A stretch of 64,000 nt of DNA from M0108 sp963841065 (GTDB lineage Bacteria; Pseudomonadota; Gammaproteobacteria; Chromatiales; Chromatiaceae): positions 62,001 through 126,000 of the forward strand of contig CAWJBI010000020.1 in NCBI GenBank assembly GCA_963841065.1. Reading direction: 5' to 3'. A model generated the notes under the pieces. That model saw nothing but the letters and a program-made list of their open reading frames with translations. It made no database searches and was not told the origin of the DNA. Positions within the stretch are counted from its first letter, which is position 1, and each line of letters opens with the position of its first letter. Below, in pieces: positions 9,086 to 19,920 of the stretch. Position numbers and translations under genes: made by a program.

Positions 9086-9562
9086 GGTGCTCGGCCAGGC
9101 GGTTCAGGGTGGGCCGGGCGGGAGCCGCCGGCAACGGAATTCTACGCCATCGGCAGCGGCCCTCATGGCCTCTGGAGGGCGGATCGATTGAGGACGATTT
9201 CTCGACCAGGGTTGCCGATTGCCCGGCAAGCTGCTGAGCACTCGGTAGAAATACCGCTTATCCCCTTCACCTGTGGATAAGTTTGTGGGAAAGGGCGGGG
9301 AAAGCGCCCAAAAGTGGCTAAAATGCTGGGCTCTGGCGGAATTGGCCAAAATCTTTACAATCTAAATAAATTTTTATAAACAGTATGTTGCGCACATGCC
9401 CCCTAAGTCCTTGAGCGCGGTTCATGCCTTGCCGAACTTTTGCGCAACCCTGTGCACAAGGGTCTTGACTTCAGGGGCCGCTGGTGTTCTCCCGGGCCCT
9501 CTGGCTGCCGGTCGCGAGACGGGGACACCCCGCGCGGACCTCATGACGGAGGCTCATGCCCC
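9086..9562. other. 477-base intergenic region with DnaA-box-like sites and an AT-rich core
   Basis: No gene is visible. TGTGGATAA at 9272-9280 is an exact reverse complement of the DnaA box TTATCCACA. CTTATCCCC near 9257 and TGTGCACAA near 9451 are weaker matches. The stretch 9340-9395 is far more AT-rich than its surroundings. TTTACA (9354-9359) and TATAAA (9375-9380), 15 bases apart, could be a sigma-70 promoter for the plus-strand kinase gene. It could be a DnaA-regulated promoter for priA or its neighbour; see findings. Confidence 0.5.
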
Positions 9563-10444
9563 ATGACCGACTGGAACAAGATCGCGGCCCACATCCAGAA
9601 CCTCACAGGCCAGGCTTGCCAACCGAGGGCCATCCAGGAACTCGGCGGCGGCTGCATCAACCGCGCCTTCGTGCTCCGCGATGGCCAAAGCGCCTGGTTC
9701 GTCAAGATCAACGACGCCCAGCGACTCGCCATGTTCCAGGCGGAAGCGGCGGGGCTGAAGGCCTTGACGGCGGCCAAGGCCCTGCGCGTGCCCACCCCGC
9801 TGGGCGCGGGCCTGGCGGGGGCGGAGGCCTTTCTGGTCCTCGAATACCTCGCCTTCGGCCGGCCGCGGCGGGATGGTGGGGCCGAGGCCGGCCGGCGACT
9901 GGCGCATCTCCATCGCCAGAGCCAGGCCCGGTTCGGCTGGGACCGGGACAACTTCATCGGCTCCACGCCCCAGCCCAATGCGGAGGCCCAGGACTGGGCC
10001 TCCTTCTGGCAGACGCGGCGCCTGGGGCCCCAGCTCGACCTGGCCCTGGCCCAGGGTTTTGGCGGCCGACTCCAGGACCGCGGCCGGCGGCTCGGGGAGG
10101 CATGCCCGGCGCTTATCGACCATGCCCCCCAGCCCTCCCTGCTGCACGGCGACCTCTGGAGCGGCAACATGGCCTTTGACGCCGCGGGCCAGCCCGTCCT
10201 CTTCGACCCGGCGGTCTATTACGGGGACCGCGAGGCCGACCTGGCCATGACGGAGCTCTTCGGCGGCTTCGGCGCCGACTTTCAAGCCGCCTATCGCGAG
10301 GCCTGGCCCCTCGATCCTGGCTACCAAGTCCGCCGGGACCTCTATAACCTCTACCACATTCTCAACCATCTCAATCTGTTTGGCGCCGGCTACCTGGGCC
10401 AGGCCTTGGGGATGATCGATCGCCTGCTGGCGGTCCTGCATTGA
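9563..10444 (+). CDS. Fructosamine/ketosamine-3-kinase family protein
   Basis: 293 residues. Members phosphorylate protein-bound fructosamine or ribulosamine and so reverse glycation; bacterial homologues (YniA type) are mostly ribulosamine kinases. The N-lobe carries GGGCINRAF and VKIND (ATP-binding lysine), then EYLAFG. The C-lobe carries the catalytic LLHGDLWSGNMAF (Brenner HGD motif) and LFDPAVYYGDREADLAM (metal-binding Asp). ATG at 9563 was chosen because GGAGG lies 10 bases upstream and the family starts there; the frame is open further back. It stands alone on the plus strand. Confidence 0.9.
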   Translation: MTDWNKIAAHIQNLTGQACQPRAIQELGGGCINRAFVLRDGQSAWFVKINDAQRLAMFQAEAAGLKALTAAKALRVPTPLGAGLAGAEAFLVLEYLAFGRPRRDGGAEAGRRLAHLHRQSQARFGWDRDNFIGSTPQPNAEAQDWASFWQTRRLGPQLDLALAQGFGGRLQDRGRRLGEACPALIDHAPQPSLLHGDLWSGNMAFDAAGQPVLFDPAVYYGDREADLAMTELFGGFGADFQAAYREAWPLDPGYQVRRDLYNLYHILNHLNLFGAGYLGQALGMIDRLLAVLH

Positions 10445-10581
10445 GGGGCTCGTCGGCCCCGGGAAAGAGGGGTCGCCTCCGGGCCTGGCCAGGGCCGGGC
10501 CTGCGATGAGAGACGGTGACAGTCCGACGAGGGGTATGGTAAAACACCGGCCATTCTTTAACCCCGGTGCCTCCTATCATC

Positions 10582-11094
10582 ATGTCTAGAGAACTCCAAC
10601 TGCTACGCCACGCCAAATCCGACTGGGAAACCGGCGCTCTGAATGATTTCGACCGCCCCCTGGCCAAGCGGGGCCTCAAGGAGGCCCCCGGCATCGGCGC
10701 CTGGCTGCTGGAAGAGGACCTGGTGCCCGACCTGGTGCTCAGCTCGCCGGCCCAGCGCGCCAAGGAGACCGCGCTCCTGGTGTGCGCGGCCATGGAGTAC
10801 CACAAAAAGCACATCCTCTGGCAGGAGGGCCTCTATGCGGCCGAGGTCCCCGCCCACCTAGACGCCCTCGCCGAATGCCGGACCAAGCCCCGGGTCGTCA
10901 TGCTCATCGGCCACAATCCCGGCATGGAAGAGCTGATGCGCTATCTGCTGGGGGACGCGGTGGAGACGCCCCCCGATGGCAAACTCCTGCCCACGGCCAC
11001 CCTCGCCCGCCTGGAGATGCCCAAGGACTGGCGTAAGCTGGAGGCCGGCTGCGCCAAGCTGCTCGGCGTGCGCCGGCCCCGCCGGGCGGACTGA
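10582..11094 (+). CDS. sixA: SixA-type phosphohistidine phosphatase
   Basis: 170-residue histidine phosphatase of the small SixA branch. The phosphate-binding motif is LLRHAKSDW near the N-terminus, the second core arginine is in SSPAQRAKET, and the second histidine is in LIGHNPGMEEL. SixA removes phosphate from histidine phosphotransfer proteins; in E. coli it acts on the nitrogen-PTS. The ATG at 10582 begins the conserved MSRELQLLRHAKS; a GTG five codons earlier is also in frame. The fdsB gene follows after 35 bases on the same strand, so co-transcription is possible, though no functional link is known. Confidence 0.85.
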   Translation: MSRELQLLRHAKSDWETGALNDFDRPLAKRGLKEAPGIGAWLLEEDLVPDLVLSSPAQRAKETALLVCAAMEYHKKHILWQEGLYAAEVPAHLDALAECRTKPRVVMLIGHNPGMEELMRYLLGDAVETPPDGKLLPTATLARLEMPKDWRKLEAGCAKLLGVRRPRRAD

Positions 11095-11129
11095 TGCCCG
11101 GCCCAGCTCAAGCTTATTGTTAGCGCCGC

Positions 11130-12773
11130 GTGTCACGAAACCTCAGGGGTCTTTCCGCCCGGAAAGGCCTGGACAAGAGCCTCTACGCGGCGACCCAGCA
11201 GGCCAGCCGGCCTGGGGGTGGCCGGCGTATCGGCGAGATCGCGGCGGAATTCCTGGTCAGCGAGGCCAGCCTGATCGGGGCCAGCGCCTCTTATGACTTT
11301 CCGCAACTCGACCAGGCCGGAAAAAAGGCCCTCCTGTGCGCGGGTACCGCCTGCCGGGTATCCGGCAGGCAGGCAGGCCTCCAGGCCGCCCTCTCCGGGC
11401 ACTTCAGTGAGGCCGAGATCGGGCATGTCACCTGTCTCGGCCATTGTCATCGCAACGACGCCTTCCTTTACGACCAGGCCACCTGGACCCGCGAGGACCT
11501 GATCTTACTGGGCAAGCCAGGCGCCTCGCCTCCCGCCCCCAAGCCCGTCCCCACCGGCACCCTGGCCGCGCCACCGGTCCTCCTCGCCCCCATCCCGCAT
11601 CCCGAGGCCTATTACGCCCCGCTGCTCGGCCTGAGGGGGGCGCCCGAACCCGCCCTGAGGGCGATCCGGGCGTCGGGGCTGCGCGGCCGGGGGGGCGCCG
11701 GCTTCCCCTTCCACCTCAAGGTCGAGGCCGCCCGCGCGGCAGCGAGTGACCAGAAGTATGTCGTCTGCAATGCCGACGAGGGGGACCCGGGGGCCTACTC
11801 CGACAAGTGGCTCCTGGAGGAGCGCCCCCATGCGGTCCTGGCCGGCATGATGGCCATCGGCGCTATCATCGGCGCCGATACCGGCGTCCTCTACATCCGC
11901 GGCGAATATCCCGAGTCGCTCGCGGCCATCCGGGCGGCCATCGGCGAACTGGACGCCCTGGGTCTCCTGGGGGATGACCGGCGCGGCACCGGGCCCGCCT
12001 TTCGCTTCCACGTCATCCCGGGCTCGGGGGCCTACATCTGCGGCGAGGAAACCGCCCTGCTGAACTCCATCGAGGGCCTGAGGCCCGAGGTCCGGGTCCG
12101 GCCCCCCTTCCCCACCAGCCATGGCCTGTTCGGCAAACCCACCCTGCTCAGCAACGTGGAGACCCTGGCCAATCTGCCCTTTATCCTGACGGCCGGTGGC
12201 GAGGCCTACGCGGCCCAGGGCCTGGCAAGCTGTACCGGCACCAAGCTGGTCTCCCTGGACGGCGGCTTCAACCGCCCCGGCGTTTACGAGGTGCCGATGG
12301 GCACCCCCCTGCGCCAGGTCCTGGATGGCCTGGGGGGCGGCACCCGCTACCCCGTCAAGGCCTTCCAGATCGGTGGCCCCCTGGGGGGCCTGGTCCCCCT
12401 CGCCCAGGTGGATAGCCTGACCCTCGACTTCGAGGCCTTCGCCGACGCGGGCTTTCTGCTCGGCCACGCCGGCATCGTTGCCATTCCCGAGCACTTTCCC
12501 CTGGCCGAACTCCTCGCCCACCTCTTCGCCTTCACGGCGCGGGAGTCCTGTGGCAAATGCTTTCCCTGCCGCATCGGCGCGCGGCGCGGCCAGGAATTGC
12601 TCGAGGGTGCCATCCGCCAGGGCACCCGGATCGACCCCAGGCTCTTCGCGGACCTGCTCGAAACCCTGGAGTTGGGTTCCCTCTGCGCCCTCGGTGGCGG
12701 CCTGCCCCTGCCGGTCCGTAACGCCCTGACCTACTTTGGCGACGAACTCGCGCCCCTGTTCCGGGAGGCCTGA
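11130..12773 (+). CDS. fdsB: NAD-dependent formate dehydrogenase, flavin (beta) subunit
   Basis: 547-residue NuoEF-like diaphorase subunit. The N-terminal thioredoxin-like domain binds a 2Fe-2S cluster with Cys70, Cys75 (LLCAGTAC), Cys102 and Cys106 (TCLGHC). The NuoF part has the FMN/NADH site (SGLRGRGGAGFP), CNADEGDPG and CGEETALLNSIEG, and the 4Fe-4S ligands ESCGKCFPCRIG plus a cysteine near the end (SLCALGG). It passes electrons from the alpha subunit to NAD+. Start GTG at 11130 has no strong RBS, so the first 20-30 residues are uncertain. No separate fdsG, fdsC or fdsD is visible near it. The fdsA gene follows at 108 bases. Confidence 0.88.
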   Translation: MSRNLRGLSARKGLDKSLYAATQQASRPGGGRRIGEIAAEFLVSEASLIGASASYDFPQLDQAGKKALLCAGTACRVSGRQAGLQAALSGHFSEAEIGHVTCLGHCHRNDAFLYDQATWTREDLILLGKPGASPPAPKPVPTGTLAAPPVLLAPIPHPEAYYAPLLGLRGAPEPALRAIRASGLRGRGGAGFPFHLKVEAARAAASDQKYVVCNADEGDPGAYSDKWLLEERPHAVLAGMMAIGAIIGADTGVLYIRGEYPESLAAIRAAIGELDALGLLGDDRRGTGPAFRFHVIPGSGAYICGEETALLNSIEGLRPEVRVRPPFPTSHGLFGKPTLLSNVETLANLPFILTAGGEAYAAQGLASCTGTKLVSLDGGFNRPGVYEVPMGTPLRQVLDGLGGGTRYPVKAFQIGGPLGGLVPLAQVDSLTLDFEAFADAGFLLGHAGIVAIPEHFPLAELLAHLFAFTARESCGKCFPCRIGARRGQELLEGAIRQGTRIDPRLFADLLETLELGSLCALGGGLPLPVRNALTYFGDELAPLFREA

Positions 12774-12881
12774 CCAGGCAGTGACCAAGTTTGCCCGGAC
12801 CAACCAGGATGGCGGGGCGTTAGTGGTCGGCACCGGGCCATTGTGACTCACGCGACTTACACCTTACCAAGGGTCGGGGAC

Positions 12882-15588
12882 ATGGAAAACGCCGCCTACA
12901 TCGACAACGAGCCCTTCGCCATCATCCCCGGCGAGACCATTCTCGAGTTCGTGCGCCGGCACCGGGGCCGGGACCTCATCCCCACCCTCTGCCAGGCCGA
13001 CAATCTGGAGAATTACGGCTCCTGCCGGCTCTGCTCCGTGGAGGTGGCCAAGGCCGCGGACGGCCCCAGCCGGGTGCTGGCCTCCTGCCATACGCCGGTC
13101 GCGCCGGGTCAGTACCTCTATCCCGCCAGCGAGCGGATCCGGCGGCTGCGCCGGAACATCCTCGAACTGGTGCTCTCCGATTACCCCACCGACCGCCTCC
13201 AGCCGGCTCCGGGCCAGCTCCCCACCGAGTTCCAGCGGACCCTCGCCGCCCTCGGCATCCCGGCGGTGCGCTATCCCCCGGGCGCCCGCCATCCCGCCCC
13301 GGCCCCGGACCTCGGCCACCCCTACATCCGGGCCGACATGGCCGAGTGCATCGGCTGCTACCGCTGCGTCCGGGCCTGCGACGAATTGCAGGCCGGCCAG
13401 GTCCTGGCGGTCGCCGGGCGCGGGCTCGCGGCCCGGGTCATCGTCGGGGCCGACCAGTCGCTTCACCGACTCCCCCTGCGTCGCCTGTGGCGCCTGCGTC
13501 CAGACCTGCCCCACCAACGCCCTGACCGACCGCTACGGCACCAAGACCGCCCCCTACGACCGGCTGGTCCGCACCATCTGCACCTACTGCGGCGTCGGCT
13601 GCAATCTGGAGGTCAAGGTCCGGGATGGCCAGATCCAGGGCATCCAGGGCGCCGCGGACGCCGCCGTCAACCGGGGCCACACCTGCGTCAAGGGCCGCTT
13701 CGCCTTCGAATTTCACCGCCACCCCGACCGGCTGACGACGCCCCTGATCCGCAAGGACGGCCAGCTCCAGCCGGCGACCTGGGACGAGGCCCTGGACTAC
13801 ACCGCCCGCCGCTTCCAGGAGATCAAGGATCGCCAGGGCCCGGACGCCCTGGCCGGCATCTCCTCCGCCCGCTGCACCAACGAAGAAAACTACCTGATGC
13901 AGAAGTTTTTTCGGGTAGTGATCGGCACCAACAACATCGACGGCTGCGCCCGGGTCTGCCACGCCCCCACCGCCCTGGGCATGCAGTGGACCCTGGGCAC
14001 CGGCGCCGCCACCAACTCGGTGGCCGACCTCGACCAGACGGCCTGCATCCTGCTCATCGGCGCCAACCCGACCGCGGCCCACCCGGTCACCGGCGCCCGC
14101 ATCAAGGCGCTGGTCCAGCGTGGCGTGCCGCTGATCGTCATCGACCCCCTGCGCACCGAGCTGGCTCGCTACGCCCAATACCACCTGCGCCCCCGGCCGG
14201 GGACCAACCTGGCGGTGCTCAACCTCTTCGCCCGCGCCATCCTCGACGCCGGCCTTATCGATAAGGACTTCATCGCCCGCCGCACCGAGGGCTGGGAGGC
14301 CTTCGCCGCTCACCTGCAAGGCCTGGACATCGCCGCCCAGACGCGCATCTGCGGCGTCGCCTGGGACCTGATCCAGGCCGCCGCCCGCGCCTACGCCACC
14401 GCCCCGGCGGCCATGGAATTCCACGGCCTGGGCGTCACCGAGCACTGGCAGGGCACCAAGGCCGTCTCCCTCATCGCCGCCATCGCCCTCATGACCGGCA
14501 ACCTCGGCAAGCCCGGCGCCGGGGTCAACCCCCTGCGCGGCCAGAACAATGTCCAGGGCGCCGCCGACATGGGCGTCCAGCCCCACCAGGGCCCGGGCTA
14601 CCTGGCGGTGGATGACCCCCAGGTCCAGGCCCGCTACCAGGACTTCTACGGCGTCGCCTACCCCAACAAGCCCGGCTACAAGATCCCCGAGATGTTCGCC
14701 GCCAGCACCCGGGGCGACCTCAAGGCCCTCTGGATCATGGGCGAGGACCTGCTGCGCACCGACCCCAACACCTGCCAGGTCCGTCACGCCCTCTCCGGCC
14801 TGGAATTCCTGGTGGTCCAGGAACTCTTTCTCACCGACACCGCCCAGTTGGCGGACGTCGTCTTCCCGGCCTCGTCCTTTTTCGAAAAGGAGGGCACCTT
14901 CACCAACGCCGAGCGGCGGGTCCAGCGGGTGCGCCCGGTGATACCGCCCCTGGCCGGCACCCGGCCCGACGGCCAGATCGTCATCGAGCTGATGCAGCGC
15001 CTGGGCTACCCCCAGGCACCCTACTCGGCGCCGGACCTGCTGCGGGAGATCGCCAGCCTGGTCCCCTTCTTCCAGGGGGTCCGCTGGGAGGAGTTGGGCG
15101 ACCAGGGCAAACAGTGGCCCGTGGCCGCGGATGGCACCGCTACCCCCATCCTGCATCGCGATGCCTTCAAGCGCGGCCTGGGCCGCTTCCAGGTCTGGGA
15201 TTTCGAGGAGACGGCGGAACTGGCGGCTCATGGGGCCGACTACCCCTTCATCCTCACCACCGGCCGGCTGCTGGAGCACTACAACAGCGGCACCATGACC
15301 CGCCGCACCCCCAACGCCGAACTGGTCGGGGAGGACCTCCTCTATGTCCACCCCGACGACGCCCAGGCCAAGCACCTTGCCAACGGCGATGCCGTCCGCC
15401 TCCGCTCCCCCCGGGCCGAGACGCTGATGCGGGTCGCGCTTTCCGATATCGTCAAACCCGGCGTCCTCTACACCACCTTCCATTTCCCCGAGGCGTCCAT
15501 CAACCACCTCACCAGCGACGTGGGCGACGAATTCACCCTCACCCCCGAGTTCAAGGTAGTCGCCGTGGATTTCGAGCGGGCTTGCTAA
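12882..15588 (+). CDS. fdsA: NAD-dependent formate dehydrogenase, molybdopterin (alpha) subunit; one indel
   Basis: About 900-residue catalytic subunit oxidising formate to CO2 at a bis-MGD molybdenum centre. Order: NuoG-like 2Fe-2S domain (YGSCRLCSVEV), His/Cys-ligated cluster region (ASCHTPV), and two 4Fe-4S motifs (ECIGCYRCVRAC and CVACGACVQTC). The molybdopterin oxidoreductase core follows with CTYCGVGCNLEV...TCVKGRF, then the active site CARVCHAPT, where a Cys replaces the Sec of FdhF. The C-terminal MGD-binding domain has TGRLLEHYNSGTMTRR. The frame shifts once near 13460, where CAGTCGCTTCACC carries an extra C. ATG at 12882 was preferred; an in-frame GTG lies at 12843. It works with FdsB just upstream. 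Confidence 0.9.
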
Positions 15589-15621
15589 CTCACCCTTCAG
15601 GTTGTGATCACCTAATGGCAG

Positions 15622-16440
15622 TCATATCCCTGGCCCGCGGCGCGCCTGTTGCGCCCTGGCCTGGGACAGCAGGGCACGCGTGGCCTCGTAAGAGGCTTGG
15701 CAAAAGGACACAAAAGCCGACTCAAGCCCCGGGTTGGGCCAGACCCCGGTATGGCCCCCAAGCTGTCCGGCCTGGATTTGGTAGGCAGCCAGGGTTTCGA
15801 TATACCGCTGACGATCCTTCAGTTCGATCACCACCGGCAGGTGGCCGGAGTGCAACAGTGGCAGATTCGCGAGCAGGCGGGCCATGCGCCCATTGCCGTC
15901 CCAGAAGGGGTGGATGTGGACAAAGCCCAGATGGAGCCGGGCATAGGCGGTCAGGGCCTCATCCTCGCTCAGAGGCTTGGCGCACCAGTGGTTCAACGCC
16001 GCCAACCAGGTCGCCATGAGCAGGGGCACGTCGCCGGGCATGGCGTATTCGATAAAGGTCTGGCGGCCATCGGCGGTCACCGCGTAAGTCCCGTTCGGCT
16101 CACGCTTCCAGGCGCCATTGGGCTGGTAGATATCCGTCACCACGGCGGTCTGCACGGCCCGGTGCAGATCGAACAGCCGATCCAGGGTCACCGGTTCTTC
16201 CGTCCAGCCGTAGATCAGCTCAATGGCACGGGCATGGCCCACGACTTCTTGATGGTCCTTGAGGGGTTTACCACCGACCGTCAGCCCTTCCTCGATGACA
16301 AACTTGGTCTCCCCCAAGGTCAGGGTATTACCCTCAAGCGCGGTGGAACCGTGGGTCCAGAGGTCCCGCACCTGAGCAATCAGGGCCGCCCGAATGTCCG
16401 GGTCCAGCCCGTCCAGGACCTTGAGGCGAGGAATATTCAT
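15622..16440 (-). CDS. Fic-domain protein (predicted AMP transferase), self-inhibited type
   Basis: About 272 residues. Fic enzymes transfer AMP (sometimes other nucleotides) to target-protein hydroxyls. The catalytic motif HPFWDGNGRMAR is at about residues 177-188. An N-terminal inhibitory helix motif STALEGN (about 32-38) matches the [S/T]xxxE[G/N] consensus, whose Glu blocks the ATP site in class II Fic proteins. The rest resembles stand-alone Fic/DOC proteins with a C-terminal helical region. ATG at 16440 is preferred: CGGAG lies about 8 bases upstream, and the alternative ATG at 16473 lacks a site. Target unknown. It heads a small accessory cluster with the NERD and Uma2 genes. Confidence 0.9.
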   Translation of the reverse strand: MNIPRLKVLDGLDPDIRAALIAQVRDLWTHGSTALEGNTLTLGETKFVIEEGLTVGGKPLKDHQEVVGHARAIELIYGWTEEPVTLDRLFDLHRAVQTAVVTDIYQPNGAWKREPNGTYAVTADGRQTFIEYAMPGDVPLLMATWLAALNHWCAKPLSEDEALTAYARLHLGFVHIHPFWDGNGRMARLLANLPLLHSGHLPVVIELKDRQRYIETLAAYQIQAGQLGGHTGVWPNPGLESAFVSFCQASYEATRALLSQARAQQARRGPGI

Positions 16441-16545
16441 GGCGGGGCTCCGTGGCTGATATTCGCTGGGCATGGCAAGGGGTGCTGAAAAACCGCCGGT
16501 AACCTGACCTTCAGGCCTGGAAGAGGCTTCCGCCCATCCTATCTG

Positions 16546-17535
16546 TCAGCGCCCGCAAGCCCGATCGCGGCGCTGCTGGTTGTGATCGCTGTTGTCGATC
16601 AGGACGGCCGCGATGGCGGAGTTACATTCCGGACTGGCGGTGCTGCCGTGCGACTCGGCTTGATCCGACCATTTCAGCACTGGAGCCGACGAGGTCGCCG
16701 CTGGCCTTGTCTCCAGACGGGACGACGTTGGGCCGGGAACCAGGGCAGGGACCATTAGCTTAGCGGGTTCCGGTCGCGAGATAGGCTCAGGGGACATTGG
16801 ACCTGTCTCCCGCAGACCCAACCAACCCAGCCAGAGACCAGAGCAGATCAGGATCAGATAGGGCTTCCACTTGACCCGGCCGGGTCCCCATTGGTCGGCG
16901 ATACCCTGAAGGTGGGCTTTGCGCGCCCCGGGGCTCTGATCCGCTCGCGCCTTTACCTGTTCCCAGGCAGCGCGCAGCGCCTCGCTCGGGGCGGCATGAT
17001 ACAAGTCGATCCCCAGTTCCTCCCGCAGATCGCCCGCCAAAGAGCGCAGAGAGGACACGCCCGGCGGCATCCCCTGGGGAAACTGCGCTGAATTCGTAAA
17101 CACCACCCGGCCGATCACCCGCACGCCCGGCACCAGGGCCTTCACCGCCTCGGTATGGCCATGGTTCTGCCGCAGGGGATTCGGAAAGGCGATGCTGTGG
17201 CGTCCGAGCCGTTGGGTCCATTGTGCCTCCTGCTCCCGACCGAAAATCCGACCCCGGTAGTTCTTGGTCTCCACGACCAGCAACCCGGCCCCGGTCAGCA
17301 CCAGGTGATCGACCTGGGTCAGGCCGCCACGACTGGCCGGCAATATCACGTCATGCAGGGCCTCGCTCCAGATCCGGGCCAGTCGCTTGCGGACCCGTGC
17401 CTCTCCCAGCTTACCCCGCAGCCAGGGAGTGGCAAGGGTCAGGAGCGCGGAAAATGCCAGGAAGACAGGAAGCGGCCAGATCATGCCTACCTGGGCGATG
17501 ATGGGCGCAACAAAGGTTTGATAGGGCTCGACCAT
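16546..17535 (-). CDS. NERD (nuclease-related) domain membrane protein
   Basis: About 329 residues. An N-terminal hydrophobic segment (WPLPVFLAFSALLTLATPW) is followed by the NERD domain with GLTQVDHLVLTGAGLLVVETK. The D, the ExK pair and the downstream Q (FPNPLRQNHGH) match the nuclease-like core of this family. A second hydrophobic stretch (YLILICSGLWLGWLGL, about residue 230) precedes a Pro/Ser-rich tail. NERD proteins are predicted DNA-processing nucleases; none of that is proven here. ATG at 17535 has GAGGGAAG upstream at a good distance; GTG at 17541 does not. Confidence 0.85.
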   Translation of the reverse strand: MVEPYQTFVAPIIAQVGMIWPLPVFLAFSALLTLATPWLRGKLGEARVRKRLARIWSEALHDVILPASRGGLTQVDHLVLTGAGLLVVETKNYRGRIFGREQEAQWTQRLGRHSIAFPNPLRQNHGHTEAVKALVPGVRVIGRVVFTNSAQFPQGMPPGVSSLRSLAGDLREELGIDLYHAAPSEALRAAWEQVKARADQSPGARKAHLQGIADQWGPGRVKWKPYLILICSGLWLGWLGLRETGPMSPEPISRPEPAKLMVPALVPGPTSSRLETRPAATSSAPVLKWSDQAESHGSTASPECNSAIAAVLIDNSDHNQQRRDRACGR

Positions 17536-17819
17536 GGCCACCGGCTTCCCTCAAGGTGTAAGGGTGGATCTCCTGAACGGGAGGAGCCCGGCGCGGAGGT
17601 TCATGCGCCGGGCGACCCTTTATACCAGAGCAGGCATCACAAAACCGATACCGCAAGACGGTCTATCTTGCGACTGAAATGGCCATGAAGCCTGGACGCC
17701 AAGCCGGAGTAAGCTGATTCGAATACCCCTCATTCCGGTCGCTTGCCAGTTATGACATAACATCCTATGTTGGCAAGATGCACGACCCGATAATCAATGG
17801 GTGAGAAGGAGACACCAAC

Positions 17820-18404
17820 ATGCCGCAGCCGGCCCCCAAAATCGACAACTTCAGTTATGGCGATTATTGCCAGTGGCCCGAGGAGGAACGCTGGGAGTTG
17901 ATCGACGGCGAGGCCTTTGCCAAGGCCCCCGCGCCGACACGGTTGCATCAGGAGTTCGTGGTGGAACTGGCGCGTCAGATCGGCAATGCCCTCCAAGGCC
18001 AGCCCTGTCGGGTTTATGTCGCCCCCTTCGATGTGCGCCTGCCCCGACAGGACGAGGCCGACGCGCAAGTGGACACGGTGGTTCAGCCCGACGTGGCGGT
18101 CATCTGCGATCCCCGTAAGCTGGATGACAAGGGCTGCCGGGGGGCCCCGGACTGGATCATCGAGATCCTCTCCCCCGCCAGCGCCGCCCACGATCAGATC
18201 CGCAAACGGGTCCTCTACGAGCGTCACGGGGTCCGGGAATACTGGCTGCTACACCCCGTCGACCGGGTGCTGACCATCTATCGGCTGGGGGAAGATGGCG
18301 CCTTCGGCAAGCCGGACATCCGGGCGCTGGAGGAGCCGACCCCGGTGGGCGTGATCGCGGAACTGGCGATCCACTGGCCGCCAGGCGTCCCCATGGCGGG
18401 CTGA
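17820..18404 (+). CDS. Uma2 family (DUF820) putative restriction-like endonuclease
   Basis: 194 residues. The Uma2 fold is a PD-(D/E)xK-type nuclease. Visible features are WELIDGEAF near the N-terminus, VQPDVAVICD (catalytic Asp region), PDWIIEILSPASAAHDQIRK (EILS with the Glu and following Lys) and GVREYWLLHP. RBS AAGGAG lies 8 bases before the ATG. The family is expanded in cyanobacteria and in purple sulfur and activated-sludge gammaproteobacteria; its biological role is unknown. It is monocistronic, and the preceding 280 bases (17540-17819) hold no gene. Confidence 0.9.
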   Translation: MPQPAPKIDNFSYGDYCQWPEEERWELIDGEAFAKAPAPTRLHQEFVVELARQIGNALQGQPCRVYVAPFDVRLPRQDEADAQVDTVVQPDVAVICDPRKLDDKGCRGAPDWIIEILSPASAAHDQIRKRVLYERHGVREYWLLHPVDRVLTIYRLGEDGAFGKPDIRALEEPTPVGVIAELAIHWPPGVPMAG

Positions 18405-18477
18405 CATAAGCTGCGCACGCCTGGCTCTGATAAGCCCGCGCAACGCCACGCCCTGGCGCCGACCCCGCCGAGCGCTC

Positions 18478-19905
<1,428 letters not shown>

Positions 19906-19920
19906 GGGGGCTCCTCGCAA

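Noticed and set aside
9086..9562. Chromosomal origin of replication
   Set aside because: Only one perfect DnaA box and no dnaA, rpmH or gidA neighbourhood; kept only as a possible DnaA-regulated site.
13438..15507. Long minus-strand open frame over fdsA
   Set aside because: Its translation is low-complexity Gly/Val/Asp-rich antisense of a GC-rich gene and has no domain; fdsA on the plus strand is certain.
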